Part shown: positions 47,201 through 56,339 of the stretch, piece by piece | How the letters are laid out: each line of letters opens with the position of its first letter | Position numbering within the stretch: the stretch's first letter is position 1 | DNA from: Heliocidaris erythrogramma | Lineage: Eukaryota; Echinodermata; Echinoidea; Camarodonta; Echinometridae | Assembly: GCA_025617745.1 (NCBI GenBank) | Contig: CM046859.1 | Span: forward strand, 28,447,371 to 28,511,370 | Reading direction: 5' to 3' | Length of the DNA stretch: 64,000 nucleotides | Program-made: the position numbers and the translations under genes | The notes under the pieces: model-generated | Databases searched by the model: none | What the model was told of the DNA's origin: nothing | Seen by the model: the letters and a program-made list of their open reading frames with translations, nothing else

Positions 47201-50200
47201 GCATTGAATGTAAAACAGTTTCCGTAAGCCTTATGCTGAAACATTGAGAAATTCCTGCAAAGAGACACACCCAACCAAAAAAAAAATAATCATTTCATCC
47301 CATACTAACGCAATTAAATAATAATAATAATAATAGTTGCGATTTATATAATGCCGTAGTCAGCGTTGGAGATAAAATACATACAAATTACCTAGAAGTG
47401 ACAGTATGAGTTCAATGAATGCATAATGTTTCAGAACACATTCATTAGTACATGGATGTCTAATTGACCGAGAACTCTCAAACAAGGCTTGCTCGTTTAA
47501 GGGTTAATCCTGACTAATGAATACTATTAGTATTATTAGTCTAGGATTGACAATATTACACTCACATCTCCTCTAATCGTCCCTGGGTTTGGGAGAGATT
47601 AAAATGTTGTAAGTGCCCAATTCGTAAATCAGTGACCCCCATTCCCCCCCCCCCCCAAACGGGGCAAAACAAACCACCAAAACAAAACGAACAAAAATAA
47701 ATAAAAATCCGTCGTCAAACCACGGATAGTAAATGGAGGGGCAGTCACCACCTTCGCACGTTCTGCCTGGCGTCCACCAGAGCGCTGACAAGATTAGGAA
47801 GGGTTGCGGAATGCCATTTCGGCATTCTTTCCGCACCAGACGCGGAAAAAATGCGTGGATCATCGTTTCTTGGGACATTACTACGAATATCTACGTGTTG
47901 ACTGCAGTCATACCTGGGAGTGTCCTATAGGAATCAATCGGGAAGGTCGCGAAATGCCGCGGAAAATGCTGATCGTAGCAGGACAGTGCGGACACATCTA
48001 GGATCACACCTGGAGTGATAAAATCACGGACTAGGACAATCAGGAAGATTTTTCGACAACCATTTAGATATGCGGACAATAGCAGGAAATAATGCAAGGT
48101 TATAAATTCGGCACCGACTTTGTATTTTTCTCATATGCCGTCACTCGCGAAGATGCCCGCGATTCTAGGACAACTACCCCTTGGACAACTATCCCCGGAC
48201 AACTACCCCGCGAACAACTACCCCTGGACAACTACCCCCGCCCCCAGGACAATTACCCCAGGACAATTACCCCAGGACATTTACCCCAGGAACATCCCCA
48301 GGAATAATCCCCCCCAAAGCAATGACGATTACCCCCAAAGGATGATACCCTGACGTTTGATCCCCAGGACAACTACCCCCCCCCCCCCCCCCCCCCATCG
48401 AACAACTACCCCCAGAATGATTGTCAGGGGGTACTTTTCCAGGGGGTAGTTGTCCGGGGGTAGTTGTCGGGGGGGGGGGTATGTCCTGGGGGTTACTGTC
48501 CGGGGGTAATTGTCCTGGGGAAAATTGTCCTAGGGGTAGTGTTCCGGGGGGGGGGGGGGGAGGTAATTGGCCAGGAGGTAGTCGTCCGAATACGGCTGCC
48601 CGCACCGCGAAGGCTTTCAGGAGCGTTTGCGGAGGAGGCGGAAGTGTTAATGAAAGGCGGGATGTCCTCACGATGTCCGCATGACAATGCAGACAAGTTC
48701 CTGAAGGTGTCAGGAAGTTCATTTCCGCGTCCAAATTTTGGATAGGTTGGTGAATGAATGTGGATTTACTAATTTTGCATTCCGCTTCTTGTCCGCGCCC
48801 CGTGGATGCCAGGTTCAGAGGACCAACTGCACTATTCGTAGAAGAGTAGGGGAAATCCTGGTGTAGTGGTACACCTGCACATTCCAATCAGTTATACCGG
48901 AATGAGAGACCCGAGTGTCACAGTGATTTTTCGCTTTTCCCTTGGAGCCTCATTCTGGAGCCTGGAAAAGGTGAGCGTAAACACACTCTTGGAGGTCACA
49001 ATGAGGCTTTTGTTACGCGTTTAGTTCAAAACACGGATGCGTCCTTTCAGTAATCATGGGGTTACCGGAAAACTGTTTATCAACTTCTCCCTTGTCGAAA
49101 AATATTACGAAGGTGTTTAGTTGCTAGAATTGTTTTTACCTGCAGCTGCAGGGACGTTGGTCAAAGCTACACTGAAGGATGAAGTCTTCGGCTTGGTGTC
49201 CATACTCCTGGAGCTCCTCTCTTGTCGTGTTAAGGAGAGCTTTGAGGTCAGAGAAGTCCGATGACCGAGACTGATTGTAGATAGCCTCCCAATCATCATA
49301 ATCTAAGTGTGGGGAAAGTGAAATTGCACTGAATTGTGAACTGAACTGAAATAGTGTTCTCACAGAAATGCACAATATTTACACCGGAGGTCAAAGATTA
49401 CACTACAAATGAATAATATCTACCTTACGAATTTGAAAGAAAATATATGATAGTTAAAGCTATAAGTCAATGAAGAGGAGAAATCGAACTGCCGTCCCCA
49501 CCAATACAATATGAAGTCCCATATGGGTACGTGTGTATGATGGTGATTTTCAGCTTATACGAATATCAGCAAAGTATGCTGCTCTAAATTTTTACTGCAT
49601 GATAAAAATAATACTAATGTAAGCCAGTTATTTTCAAACAGCAGTTTCATCAATCAAACTCATGTAAGAAATCTAAGTGTGGGGAAAGTGAAATTGCACT
49701 GAATTGTATATTAATGGGAAATAGTATCTCTCTGATATCACTGGAAACGAAGACGGGTTCATTGTTAACCCCTATAAGGAACATGGTGAAATTATGGAAT
49801 AATACCATGGGTGACGATCCCGGGGGGGGGGGTATATATCCCCCCAAAAGAATTATGATATATTAACTTAAAACTAATAATTATCCAAACTCATTATGTT
49901 TGATCTTGAAATACCATCACATTCTTTAATGATTACAAGTAAGGAAATAAGAAATGCCATAAATTCAATGCTAAAATGTGGAAGAAAATTTGTTCGCTCT
50001 CATTGTTATTCTCAATTAAGGGGTTCCGCCCACTGGCGTAGATCCGTGCATTACTTCTTTTCATTAATGGGGACGCAATATTTAGCAGGGGTCATATGAA
50101 CCTTACACCATATAGCGAGCAAAGCAATTACATCTTTATTTTTTTCAAATTTTGAACCCTATAAGCTATTTAAGAACTATATACGAGATCCTGAAAGAAG

Positions 50201-52681
50201 AAAAAAATATGCGAGGGCCCAAAGCGACCGAGATTTCTAGTGCATTTACCCTGCTTATTAATTTTGGGGGCGCATAATCCGTAAGGATTATGCTATTTCT
50301 TCATTTCCCATTTTTTTCTTTCTCTCCTCGTTTTTTGCGCCCCCTCCAAGTGCCCCCGCCCCTAGATACGCCACTGAGCGAAGTGACTGAGCGGGGGAGG
50401 GTGTGGGAGGGGGGGGGGGGGGGTAATCCCCCTCCCACATCAGGAACTTTTTTAAAAATCTGTCTATAAAATTTGCATTTCAGAGCATCCCAAAATGGTT
50501 TTTAAAGGATAGAGTGTATAAAACAGCATTTGCAAACGTTTAACTTTTGAAATTTAATCTCAACTTCAGGTAGCCTTGCTGAATTTCTCGACTCTTTCTC
50601 AAGCCTTAGGGTTTTCGTTAGTTTTGCTCCCGATTGTAGTGAGTGAGTGAGTGAATAGAAAACCGTGTATCATTGTATAAAATTCGAGCTTCTCTACCGC
50701 TCAATTGCGGTGGTCAATTGCAAAAAATTTTTACGCAATTTTTTAAGGGTTAAAATTGAAAAATTTCCGCTCGGTCACTTTGCTCCCTTGTTTGTACAAT
50801 AACGTAGATAGGTTTGGGCACTCTGCAGGGGGGGGGGCCTAACTTCGTTGTTTGCCCTGGGCGCCATAATCCCTCGATACGCCACTGGCTTCGCTCCCTC
50901 GCTGGTCACTCCCCCCCCCCCCCCCCCCCCCCAAATCATGAACACGGATTGACACCTCTGAATAATACGTTTCCTAGATATAATCTAGACAACTTTCTAA
51001 ACGTCGATCCTCTCCGTATCATTGATAACCATTCTTATAGTCCTCAAGCCTCACTCTAAACTGTATTATCGTTTATATGCCTGATAATAACAACATGAAT
51101 AAACCAGATTTGCATTATCAGTATGATCGAGAATATAATGTTTGTTTAAATGAATTAAAACTTTGCATTTAACTGAAGTAATTATCTAGGCCCATATTTT
51201 GACGGTAGTTTGGCTTAGAGTGCCGATATCCATCGTAACGCTAATTTTGTCCTTGCCAAAGCTTCTCACCTGTACTTTCTCCCCATGTGTATTCAAAGAA
51301 GAGGTCAGAGAAATCAAAAGATCTGTCAAACCAGCTGCTCTCAAAAAAGTCAAAATTCCCCATCATGTTCGTGCGATACTGATAAGAAGGCCGTGATTGT
51401 GACGAATCAGAATCGGATGACGAATCAGTTGATGTATCAGAAGTTTTCCAATCAGACTCTGGATTTTTTAACCGATAAAAGAGAACAGAAATGAATGTTT
51501 GCACGGGACTCCGATATCGGTCTATGATCTAACGTAGTAATATCAGTAAACTGTCAAATATGCCTACAGGGCTCTGTTAATATCCTATTTTCAATCCTAT
51601 TTGGAATGAATTTTTGAGAACGACTTTATAATTCCAGAATGTTTCCTTGACTGTATCACAATTAGAAATTATATCTTCTTTCGATAACCACTGGAAAAAG
51701 AAGTTCATAACCACTGAAAAAAGAACTTCATATCTTTGAAAATCATTCAGAAATAAAAGAAAAAACAAAAATACCTGGAAACACTTTTCCGAAAAAGATA
51801 CGCCCATTGATACCAATGACATGTTTTGAATGTCGGTAGGGATGTTCGATATATTAAATAGAATACCTCCAAAGAGCGAAACTTTTATGAAATTTGGCGG
51901 TAGTTAGCCTGCAGATTGTGGCCGACAAAAGTTAGTAATGGTAATGGGATATTACACCCAATCCATCCCCTTTGGTTACACCATCAAAAATGAAAATCTT
52001 GCTATAATTTCAGCAGACTCAGCAGACTCAAAGTATATTATGTAATGAAAATCATTGCAGAATTGAGAGTGGAATTAAAAGGGGGACTAATCAACTAAAC
52101 CCAATCGTGTCCATTTATTATGTCTACTCGAAAACAAAAGGTAACCGGCATTTAACAAGTTATTGGTTAAGAAGCATGAAGAAAATGAAGGATGGCATGA
52201 AGAAAACCCTCCCACGGAACTTCAGTGGGACTTGGGCGCATATGGAAATTCAAGGAAAGCGTAGGACCAACGCAGACCGTTTTTGAAAGTGGGGAGGGGT
52301 GGGGGGGCTGATTTGATTTCACTCACTAATGACAATTTTCGAACCCTTTTTCCATGAAACGTGTCTACTCAAAAAAGTGGGGGGGGGGGGGGGGGGCTGC
52401 AGCCTCACTTCCTGTGTTAAAACTCGACTTTTAGACACAGGGGCGGGTTTCAATTTGAGCAGAATTACGGGCCATGGCGTGCAAACCCCGTCTTTGAACC
52501 AAATTACCTATGTCAGCAGTAACAGCGAGCAGTCCTTGGAACCTGGTGCCGTTGATTTTTGATCGCCTCATCCTGTTCACGTTACAGATGGTGACTGCAG
52601 GAAAGTCCGTGAGGGTTTGAGTGATGATGTCATTCTTTGACGTGTAAGGATAGGAATTGAATTCCTTGGTGATTTTCACAC
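31894..52681 (-). CDS. DEG/ENaC (ASIC-like) sodium channel gene 1, eleven exons, N-terminus missing
   Basis: Exons in order are 52681-52508, 51458-51270, 49302-49140, 47254-47139, 38879-38716, 37261-37054, 36447-36375, 35314-35257, 34701-34619, 34085-34010 and 32073-31894. All have GT/AG borders and compatible phases. They join to about 493 residues. Family landmarks are FPAVTICN after TM1; the finger region; YGNCFTFN; GLQLTLFVDQ...ESGIKVSIHSP; the cysteine-rich domain (ACLKQCLQDELLEKCDC, CACPIPC); SFWPS; EQLNYELNQQ; and the pore/TM2 block GLYLGMSFLSFGEL with filter triad GMS. The first exon with TM1 was not found in the window. Subunits of this family form trimeric cation channels gated by acid, peptides or force; the stimulus is unknown here. 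The introns hold most of the transposons between 32 and 52 kb. Confidence 0.93.
32165..32217. repeat. (ACT)n microsatellite
   Basis: About twelve ACT units in the last intron of gene 1. A second, longer but interrupted ACT tract lies at 32936-33045. Confidence 0.9.
32295..32843. mobile_element. TTAA-type transposon, AGGAGAAT family, copy 2
   Basis: It starts AGGAGAATG and ends AATTCTCCT with TTAA at 32844-32847 and a decayed TTGA at 32291-32294. The arms are inverted over about 150 bp (AAAGTTATGAAAGTTTG, TTTACTTTCTATGGCGATC). Same family as 21460-22353 and 25092. It lies in the last intron of DEG/ENaC gene 1. Confidence 0.8.
32936..33045. repeat. Interrupted (ACT)n tract
   Basis: ACTACTACT units broken by GTGACTACTAGAACT. 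The threonine-rich frame over it is an artefact. Bases 33050-34009 are intron without recognisable features. Confidence 0.85.
34010..34085 (-). CDS. DEG/ENaC gene 1, penultimate exon
   Basis: 76 nt (phase 2 to 0) encoding ENVLKLVVYYEQLNYELNQQ IPVYT. Same length and phases as 18976-19051. Confidence 0.93.
34619..34701 (-). CDS. DEG/ENaC gene 1, thumb exon
   Basis: 83 nt (phase 0 to 2) encoding PFLAKQLAQINNHDSGIKKV and IADGDKL. Paralogous to 18299-18368. Confidence 0.88.
35257..35314 (-). CDS. DEG/ENaC gene 1, SFWPS exon
   Basis: 58 nt (phase 2 to 0) encoding EETYQRTISTSFWPSAGYE, matching the family's Y...S..WPS block. The acceptor is TATTCAAAG and the donor GAG|GTAATT. Confidence 0.88.
36120..36300. 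repeat. Degenerate TACCCAA inverted repeat
   Basis: AAAAGGGAACATGCATTT (36133) and AAATGCATGTTCCCCTTTT (about 36250) are inverted, with TTGGGTAAAA and TTTACCCAA words around them. It is probably an old relative of the GGGTAAA MITEs at 20173 and 31576. It lies in an intron of gene 1. Confidence 0.45.
36375..36447 (-). CDS. DEG/ENaC gene 1, CxCPxPC exon
   Basis: 73 nt (phase 1 to 2) encoding KCRQLVEYLYHIND and LECACPIPC. Too short to show as an open frame on its own, but fixed by both splice sites and neighbouring phases. Confidence 0.9.
37054..37261 (-). CDS. DEG/ENaC gene 1, cysteine-rich exon
   Basis: 208 nt (phase 0 to 1) encoding VNITRLGGRYGEQCSW...SYTVNACLKQCLQDELLEKC, then DCITDIRFSNYRQCTSLNAT. 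These are the disulphide-rich thumb cysteines of the family. Confidence 0.93.
37669..37845 (+). mobile_element. Penelope-like element GIY-YIG fragment
   Basis: An open stretch encodes VHFNLPSHTVENAKIIGVEL...HRESYWINKTQDTP, matching the C-terminal half of the GIY-YIG domain seen at 3666-3960 (HFNLPNHS, REKYWM). Only the tail of the element is present. A 28-bp inverted repeat (ACAACAATATACACGA) lies just upstream. It sits in an intron of gene 1. Confidence 0.6.
38356..38603 (+). repeat. SINE-like repeat with (TAT)n tail
   Basis: TCCACCCAGGTGTTAAATGG and GTACCCGGTAGGATG lead to GCGCTTTGAGCC, AAGGCGCTTTATAAATGCC and an ATTATTATTATT tail. This 3' end is characteristic of tRNA-derived SINEs of echinoderms and other invertebrates. 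A similar reversed tail occurs at 47318-47360. Confidence 0.6.
38716..38879 (-). CDS. DEG/ENaC gene 1, beta-ball exon
   Basis: 164 nt (phase 1 to 0) encoding GLQLTLFVDQPEHVGLLAAE, then SGIKVSIHSPTEQPFPEDEG and GQKTTIGLRK. It is a very typical DEG/ENaC segment. Acceptor TTTCAG, donor AAAG|GTGGGT. Confidence 0.93.
39698..44909. mobile_element. 5.2-kb foldback with short-tandem-repeat arms, carrying a LINE
   Basis: The arms 39698-39984 and 44622-44909 are near-perfect inverted copies, starting CCCTATAGCTAGAAGGTCCG. Each arm is itself an array of diverged 20-21-bp units (GGTCCGATAGTCCGAAGGTT). The inner sequence (39985-41020 and 43600-44621) is non-coding with a 24-nt C run near 40255. A LINE fills 41022-43600. 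The whole element lies inside the 8.3-kb intron of DEG/ENaC gene 1. Flanking target duplication could not be identified. Confidence 0.75.
41022..43600 (-). mobile_element. CR1/jockey-group LINE, 5'-truncated, RT frame open
   Basis: A 688-codon open frame (43511-41445), extendable upstream to about 43590, encodes a non-LTR reverse transcriptase. Blocks present are TPIFKTGDKRQLTNYRPISV, FIDLSNAFDTINH (motif A), GVPQGSLLGPLLFILYINDI (motif B), LYADDTNIL (catalytic), FLGVHID, LPYLSYCNLAWGN and a typical C terminus PKLWNAIP. The endonuclease part is missing. The 3' UTR ends in a (GAATT)n tail at 41022-41045. The frame is uninterrupted, so it is young, but it is dead by truncation. Confidence 0.9.
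45170..46849 (+). mobile_element. CR1/jockey-group LINE, truncated within RT
   Basis: The open frame 45197-46318 (373 codons) starts inside RT motif A (FLDFSKAFDTINH) and includes GVPKGSLLGPLLFILYINDL, FADDSNIF, FLGVFIDS, LPYLNYCILAWGN and PKFWNSLN. The fingers and endonuclease are missing. The 3' UTR has a pyrimidine-rich stretch (46390-46560) and ends with AATAAA and (CTTCAAA)n at 46821-46849. It differs from the neighbouring LINE, so it is a second family. It lies in the same intron of gene 1. Confidence 0.88.
47139..47254 (-). CDS. DEG/ENaC gene 1, YGNCFTFN exon
   Basis: 116 nt (phase 2 to 1) encoding NFSMFQHKAYGNCFTFNARR...TGQTGSLH, a conserved extracellular block. The donor is CATG|GTAAGT. 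The next intron is 8.3 kb and carries a foldback and two LINEs. Confidence 0.92.
47318..47370 (-). repeat. SINE 3'-tail fragment
   Basis: (AAT)n followed by AGTTGCGATTTATATAATGCC is the reversed 3' end of the SINE type at 38356. Confidence 0.4.
47730..48890. repeat. CpG-rich element with sub-terminal GCGGA motifs
   Basis: Both flanks of the palindromic array (47730-48165 and 48590-48890) are rich in GCGGA/TCCGC and ATGCCG words. CTGGCGTCCACC near 47768 and GTGGATGCCAG near 48803 are inverted. It may be one DNA element with a foldback array at its centre. Boundaries are uncertain. Open frames here are shadows of the repeats. Confidence 0.4.
48166..48575. repeat. Foldback minisatellite of GGACAACTACCCC units
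   Basis: The left half has about ten units of CAGGACAA(C/T)TACCCC. After a C run near 48379-48396 the right half has the same units reversed (GGGGTAGTTGTCC...). Several G runs of 9-14 bases lie in the right half. It lies in an intron of gene 1. Confidence 0.85.
49140..49302 (-). CDS. DEG/ENaC gene 1, exon with LxCxFD motif
   Basis: 163 nt (phase 1 to 2) encoding YDDWEAIYNQ...HQAEDFILQCSFDQRPCSC, the family block that precedes YGxCYTFN. The acceptor is CCCACACTTAG. Part of this intron/exon border is duplicated at about 49672-49709. Confidence 0.9.
49672..49709 (-). repeat. Duplicated splice-acceptor segment
   Basis: About 38 bp (ATCTAAGTGTGGGGAAAGTG and GAAATTGCACTGAATTGT) repeat the 49301-49338 acceptor region of the gene 1 exon, 370 bp upstream of it in transcription order. 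Only two exon bases are included, so it is a decoy acceptor at most. Confidence 0.75.
50020..50935. repeat. G/C-run repeat, two-armed, copy 2
   Basis: Bounded by CCCACTGGCGTAGATC and GATACGCCACTGGC. It contains the same blocks as 10355-11035 (AGCAAAGCAATTACATCTTT, GCTATTTAAGAACTA) in rearranged order, plus 17-nt G and 23-nt C runs. It lies in an intron of gene 1. Confidence 0.6.
51270..51458 (-). CDS. DEG/ENaC gene 1, finger-region exon
   Basis: 189 nt (phase 1 to 1) with a serine/aspartate-rich run SDTSTDSSSDSDSSQSRPS, then aromatic-rich NFDFFESSWFDRSFDF. It joins in frame to both neighbours. The acidic insert is not a usual family feature. Confidence 0.85.
51459..52507 (-). other. Intron of DEG/ENaC gene 1
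   Basis: No gene or repeat recognised except a 17-nt G run near 52380 and a short ACTCAGCAG tandem. The minus-strand frame 51577-51822 has no splice context or domain. Confidence 0.5.
52508..52681 (-). CDS. DEG/ENaC gene 1, first visible exon (post-TM1)
   Basis: 174 nt, entry phase 1, exit phase 1. It encodes VKITKEFNSYPYTSKND..., the hallmark FPAVTICNVN, and NGTRFQGLLAVTADI. The acceptor is AATTAACAG and the donor ATAG|GTAATT. This is the start of the extracellular domain just after TM1. Confidence 0.9.
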
Positions 52682-52859
52682 CTGTTAATTTTGACGATGA
52701 AGATAGTAATAATAGTATTATTTATACAACCTAGAGGTTCTAGAGGAAATGTCAGTTTTTCTCAATTTTTGTTATTTCGGGGTTTTTTCAGAGAAAATGT
52801 CAGAAACTCTTCATGGTTTTGATTGTCAGAGAAAAATGGGAGCGAATCATACAGCGCGC

Positions 52860-52901
52860 AGTAAATGCGAGGACTTTTTCTTTCTTTCTTTCTTACCCCC
52901 C

Positions 52902-52932
<31 letters not shown>

Positions 52933-52935
52933 GTT
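52860..52935. repeat. Homopyrimidine tract
   Basis: (TTTC)n, a 14-nt C run and a 23-nt T run. The neighbouring sequence 52700-53248, where the missing TM1 exon might have been expected, holds no recognisable exon. Confidence 0.85.
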
Positions 52936-53248
52936 GCTTGTTATACAATTTTGGAATGAAAAAGTCGCTCACAGGTGTCTTGGGGGACCCACTAAAAAGC
53001 CTGTAAGGGTATGTAGTACAATTAAGAGTGGGTAGGAGTCACATGAAATTCTATCATAATAACAATTATATTCATAGACGGATTCAGTGGTGCACAAAGG
53101 GGACAGCCTCCCTCCCTTCTGGAAGAAAAAAAAAGACTGGGGGAAAAGTGAAAAGTGGAGAAAAAGCAGAAGAGATGACAAAAAGATGATGTCGGGGAAT
53201 TCATGTTAAACCCGTCCCTTTAATGAGCGAGTCTGGAAGGGCCGGGGA

Positions 53249-53870
53249 TCAATTCAATTCAATTCAATTCAATTCAATTTCGGTTTATTAATATAAAATA
53301 CACAATGCAGTAGTCTAAGGACTAATAGTGTAATGTTTATATAAAATGTGCATCAGAAATAGGAATAATTTATATACTATAGAAATCAGTAAATAATCAA
53401 AATTATTATAAAAGTACATACATGAAACTATATTCATATTGTAATAACTGATAATGATAAAGAAATGACCGTCCGGTTGCGAAGGTATTGAGTAAAAGAG
53501 GTGATTTTTCAAACCCACTTTTAAAACAAAATATGTAAATAAAATCTTAGCTCGAATATTATGTGGTAAAATTGCTTGATAATGCTATATAAGGTAAAAT
53601 ATCAAGTTAAGTCAAAAGAATTATTTTAAGAAGCAAAGTGAATCTGTGTGTAATATTCAATTACATCAAAATGAGACAGAAATTATGCATCTGTATAATA
53701 CACTTATAAAAGTAAGTTCAAATGTTCGACCAATTGCTATAAGAGAGTGGAAATTATCAAAGTACAAATGTCACGATGTGAGACATAAACTAAGAAATGT
53801 ACGTGTATGTACATCTGTTAATTGTTATGTTACTGTATTGCACAAATTCTAGATAGCTCTCAAATATATA
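53249..53870 (-). mobile_element. LINE 3' UTR fragment with (GAATT)n tail
   Basis: ATTCAATTCAATTCAATTC at 53251-53280 is the same microsatellite tail as on the LINE at 41022, here followed by A/T-rich non-coding sequence (TTTATTAATATAAAATACAC). No RT is left. The upstream extent is uncertain. Confidence 0.45.
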
Positions 53871-54022
53871 TTAGTGGAAATTATTACATTATAAATATCT
53901 CATTGAAAACTATTGCACAAATGCTATTATTGATTTTTCACAATAGATTGTATACTGATGGTGAGTTTATACAAGTTATAATATTAGTAGAATAAGACAA
54001 TAATTAAGAACATTAAGTAAAG

Positions 54023-54124
54023 GATAACACACGAGTAACTGTCCGTTCGTGTGTGAGAATGGGTTGAGGGCGTAGCCCGAAGCCCATTCTCACCCACGAA
54101 CGGACAGTTACGAGTTGTGTTATA
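54023..54124. repeat. 102-bp hairpin palindrome
   Basis: ATAACACACGAGTAACTGTC and CGTTCGTGTGTGAGAATGGG are followed by a GTAGCCC turn and the inverted copy (CCCATTCTCACCCACGAACG, GACAGTTACGAGTTGTGTTA). Arms are about 48 bp with few mismatches. Confidence 0.8.
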
Positions 54125-55569
54125 TGATTTAACACCCAGCTCTGACGTCTGTCTATTGTAATTTCACTACATTATTTTCCACGAATGGAGTGATAACTTG
54201 TGTTTATTAGTGTCAGGGTTTTTCTAGGATACAACAAATACACAAGGCGACTCTTTTATATCAATGTTCAATGACAATTTAATTTAGAAATAAATCTGTA
54301 TACCTCAAATACAGGTAGGATCTTTGGTTACTTTCAAGTGATTTAACTTGAAGAAATAAAAGTGCACATATATATATATATTTATAATAGAATATCAGTA
54401 AGTGTACACACACAATATTTATATCGTAGAGTAATGGGATCTTATTTAATTATTGATTTAAGTTCCAGTTTCAAGTTCAGATGTAATCTCACTAAGTAAT
54501 AGTCATTTTTATTTATTATTCGCTATGATTTGCTGCTACTAAATGATCAAAATACCGACGTAGGTTTTTGCGTGAATCGATCCTTGCTATGTCGATCGTC
54601 GAAGAACAAAAGTCGGAAAGATGATGCCTGCCACGTCCTCACTGCTTCCAGTCACGTGACCTTACTTGATTGACCCAGATAGTCCTCGGTTGATCAAAAC
54701 ACAAAGAAGCTCAGCGTACCACTCGGGTGTCATGAAGAATGGACAATCTTGTCCCTGGTAAATGGAGTTCTCTCCTCCCTGGTAAACGGCTAGGAATAAA
54801 ATCACCAATACATCCCTCAAAATACATGCAATTATGTCCAAAATTTACAGTTATATCTTTAGGATGTATTTCCCTTATAAAATACAGAATAAGGGTTTTT
54901 CACCGATCTTCATTAAAGGAAACTAGGGTCAGTAATATAAATTCCGTTATGCATTTAAATACTGGTTAAAGAAAATAAAGTCCCTTCTAGCACAACATGT
55001 TCCAGATTTCTAATATGTTTAACAACCTCATTACTAATGTACTATACATACATCATTATTACACAAATATAATTTACTTTGAATAGAAATCAGAATTTGT
55101 GTATGAAACTTTAAAGCATTTGCATGAATAAACGCAACATTATCTCTATCGATCGACAATCGATTATGCACGAACCTCTTGAGTATGGGTTCATAATTAA
55201 TTCCAATACATATAAGTAATTTACAATAACACTTTCTCCTTGAAAAAGAAAATGTTTTCTTTCTACCAAAATAATATTAATGTTAATCCTAAAATTTATG
55301 GCATTTATAATAGTATGATCAATTACTTCAATGCCAAATAACGTTAAATTATAGCCATAATCGTTTTAACATCATTACCAAGCTAACCAAATTGCAGTAA
55401 ATTGTTGCTTACAGTTATCTCGACAAATTTGGGTTTATGGCAGGAAAATGAGGTTTCTGGCATGAAGGATGCTGCAGTACCGGTGTCGTCTGTAGAATTT
55501 CTGCTGGCGCCGAATCAAAATCAAGGCTCTGGTAGCAATTCCACGACACACAATTTAGGATACTGGCTC

Positions 55570-55660
55570 TCACTCACGCCCGACTCGAACCTCGGTCTTT
55601 CATTCAACTGCACTCAGTCAAGGTCACACGTACACACATTCACTTTCACTCGACCACACC
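55570..55660 (-). repeat. tRNA-like SINE head (tentative)
   Basis: On the minus strand TGACTGAGTGCAGTTG (A-box-like) is followed 30 bp later by GGTTCGAGTCG (B-box). No matching 3' tail was seen. Confidence 0.3.
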
Positions 55661-56051
55661 CTATCATGTGATTTACAGAAACACGCTAAATATTTTCTAA
55701 GACGCCCTCTCTCGTATATACGACCCGACTGAAATAAATAGAAAAAAAAATAGTATATTTTCCATTTGGTTCTGACAATTAGTAACCACATACTGTATTG
55801 TTGGAAAGTCAAGCGTAACAGTGTTATGAACCACGACCAAAATGATCACATTCCAAACACAGTACACTTGAATTTAATCACTGCTGCATTATACACTTGA
55901 CCAGCGATTAACAATAACACGCCGTTCGTACAAAATAGTTAAATAATACCAATAAATCAAATGTGAATGGGTTGCATGTATCACGGATCAACTGTTTCAT
56001 TCATTCTCTCATTGGTCAGCGATCAGTTACGTTGTCAAAATTTGAATCAAG

Positions 56052-56228
56052 ATGTTCAGCAGCGACAGTGAAAGCGAACTGTTCCAAACGCAAAATACAT
56101 TCAGGGACTCTGAAATCGATGTTAGTTCAGATGCTATCGTTGAAGATATCTTAAATATGGAGGAGTCAAAGCCATCAACATCAGGTTCCTTTCAACATAT
56201 ACAACATGACGCTGAAATGAGACATAGG
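56052..56228 (+). CDS. Possible first exon of an unknown gene, perhaps of the TTAA element
   Basis: The start codon (CAAGATGTTC) opens 59 codons, MFSSDSESELFQTQNTFRDS...VEDILNMEESKPSTSGSFQH..., ending at a good donor ACATAG|GTATGT. The acidic, serine-rich N-terminus resembles transposase or regulatory protein leaders. No family match is claimed and no second exon was identified. Confidence 0.35.
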
Positions 56229-56339
56229 TATGTGTTACTTTCATTTATTTTTTTATTATGTTCCATTTGATCCTGTAAACAGACCCCGAAACCGCTAGAC
56301 AAGAATAAGTTGTACCACATCAATGACTCCTTTAATTAA

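Noticed and set aside
48267-48887. 206-codon minus-strand frame rich in proline and glycine
   Set aside because: It spans the GGACAACTACCCC palindromic array and G runs. The residue pattern is just the translated repeat, and the neighbouring frames are similar.
52969-53204. Hydrophobic minus-strand frames just upstream of the first visible channel exon
   Set aside because: They are phenylalanine/serine-rich from poly-A/purine sequence, with no motif preceding a TM1 and no suitable phase-1 donor.
55505-55525. TGGCGCCGAATC resembling a retroelement primer-binding site
   Set aside because: No LTR ends, polypurine tract or coding remnant could be found around it. A chance match or SINE sequence is more likely.
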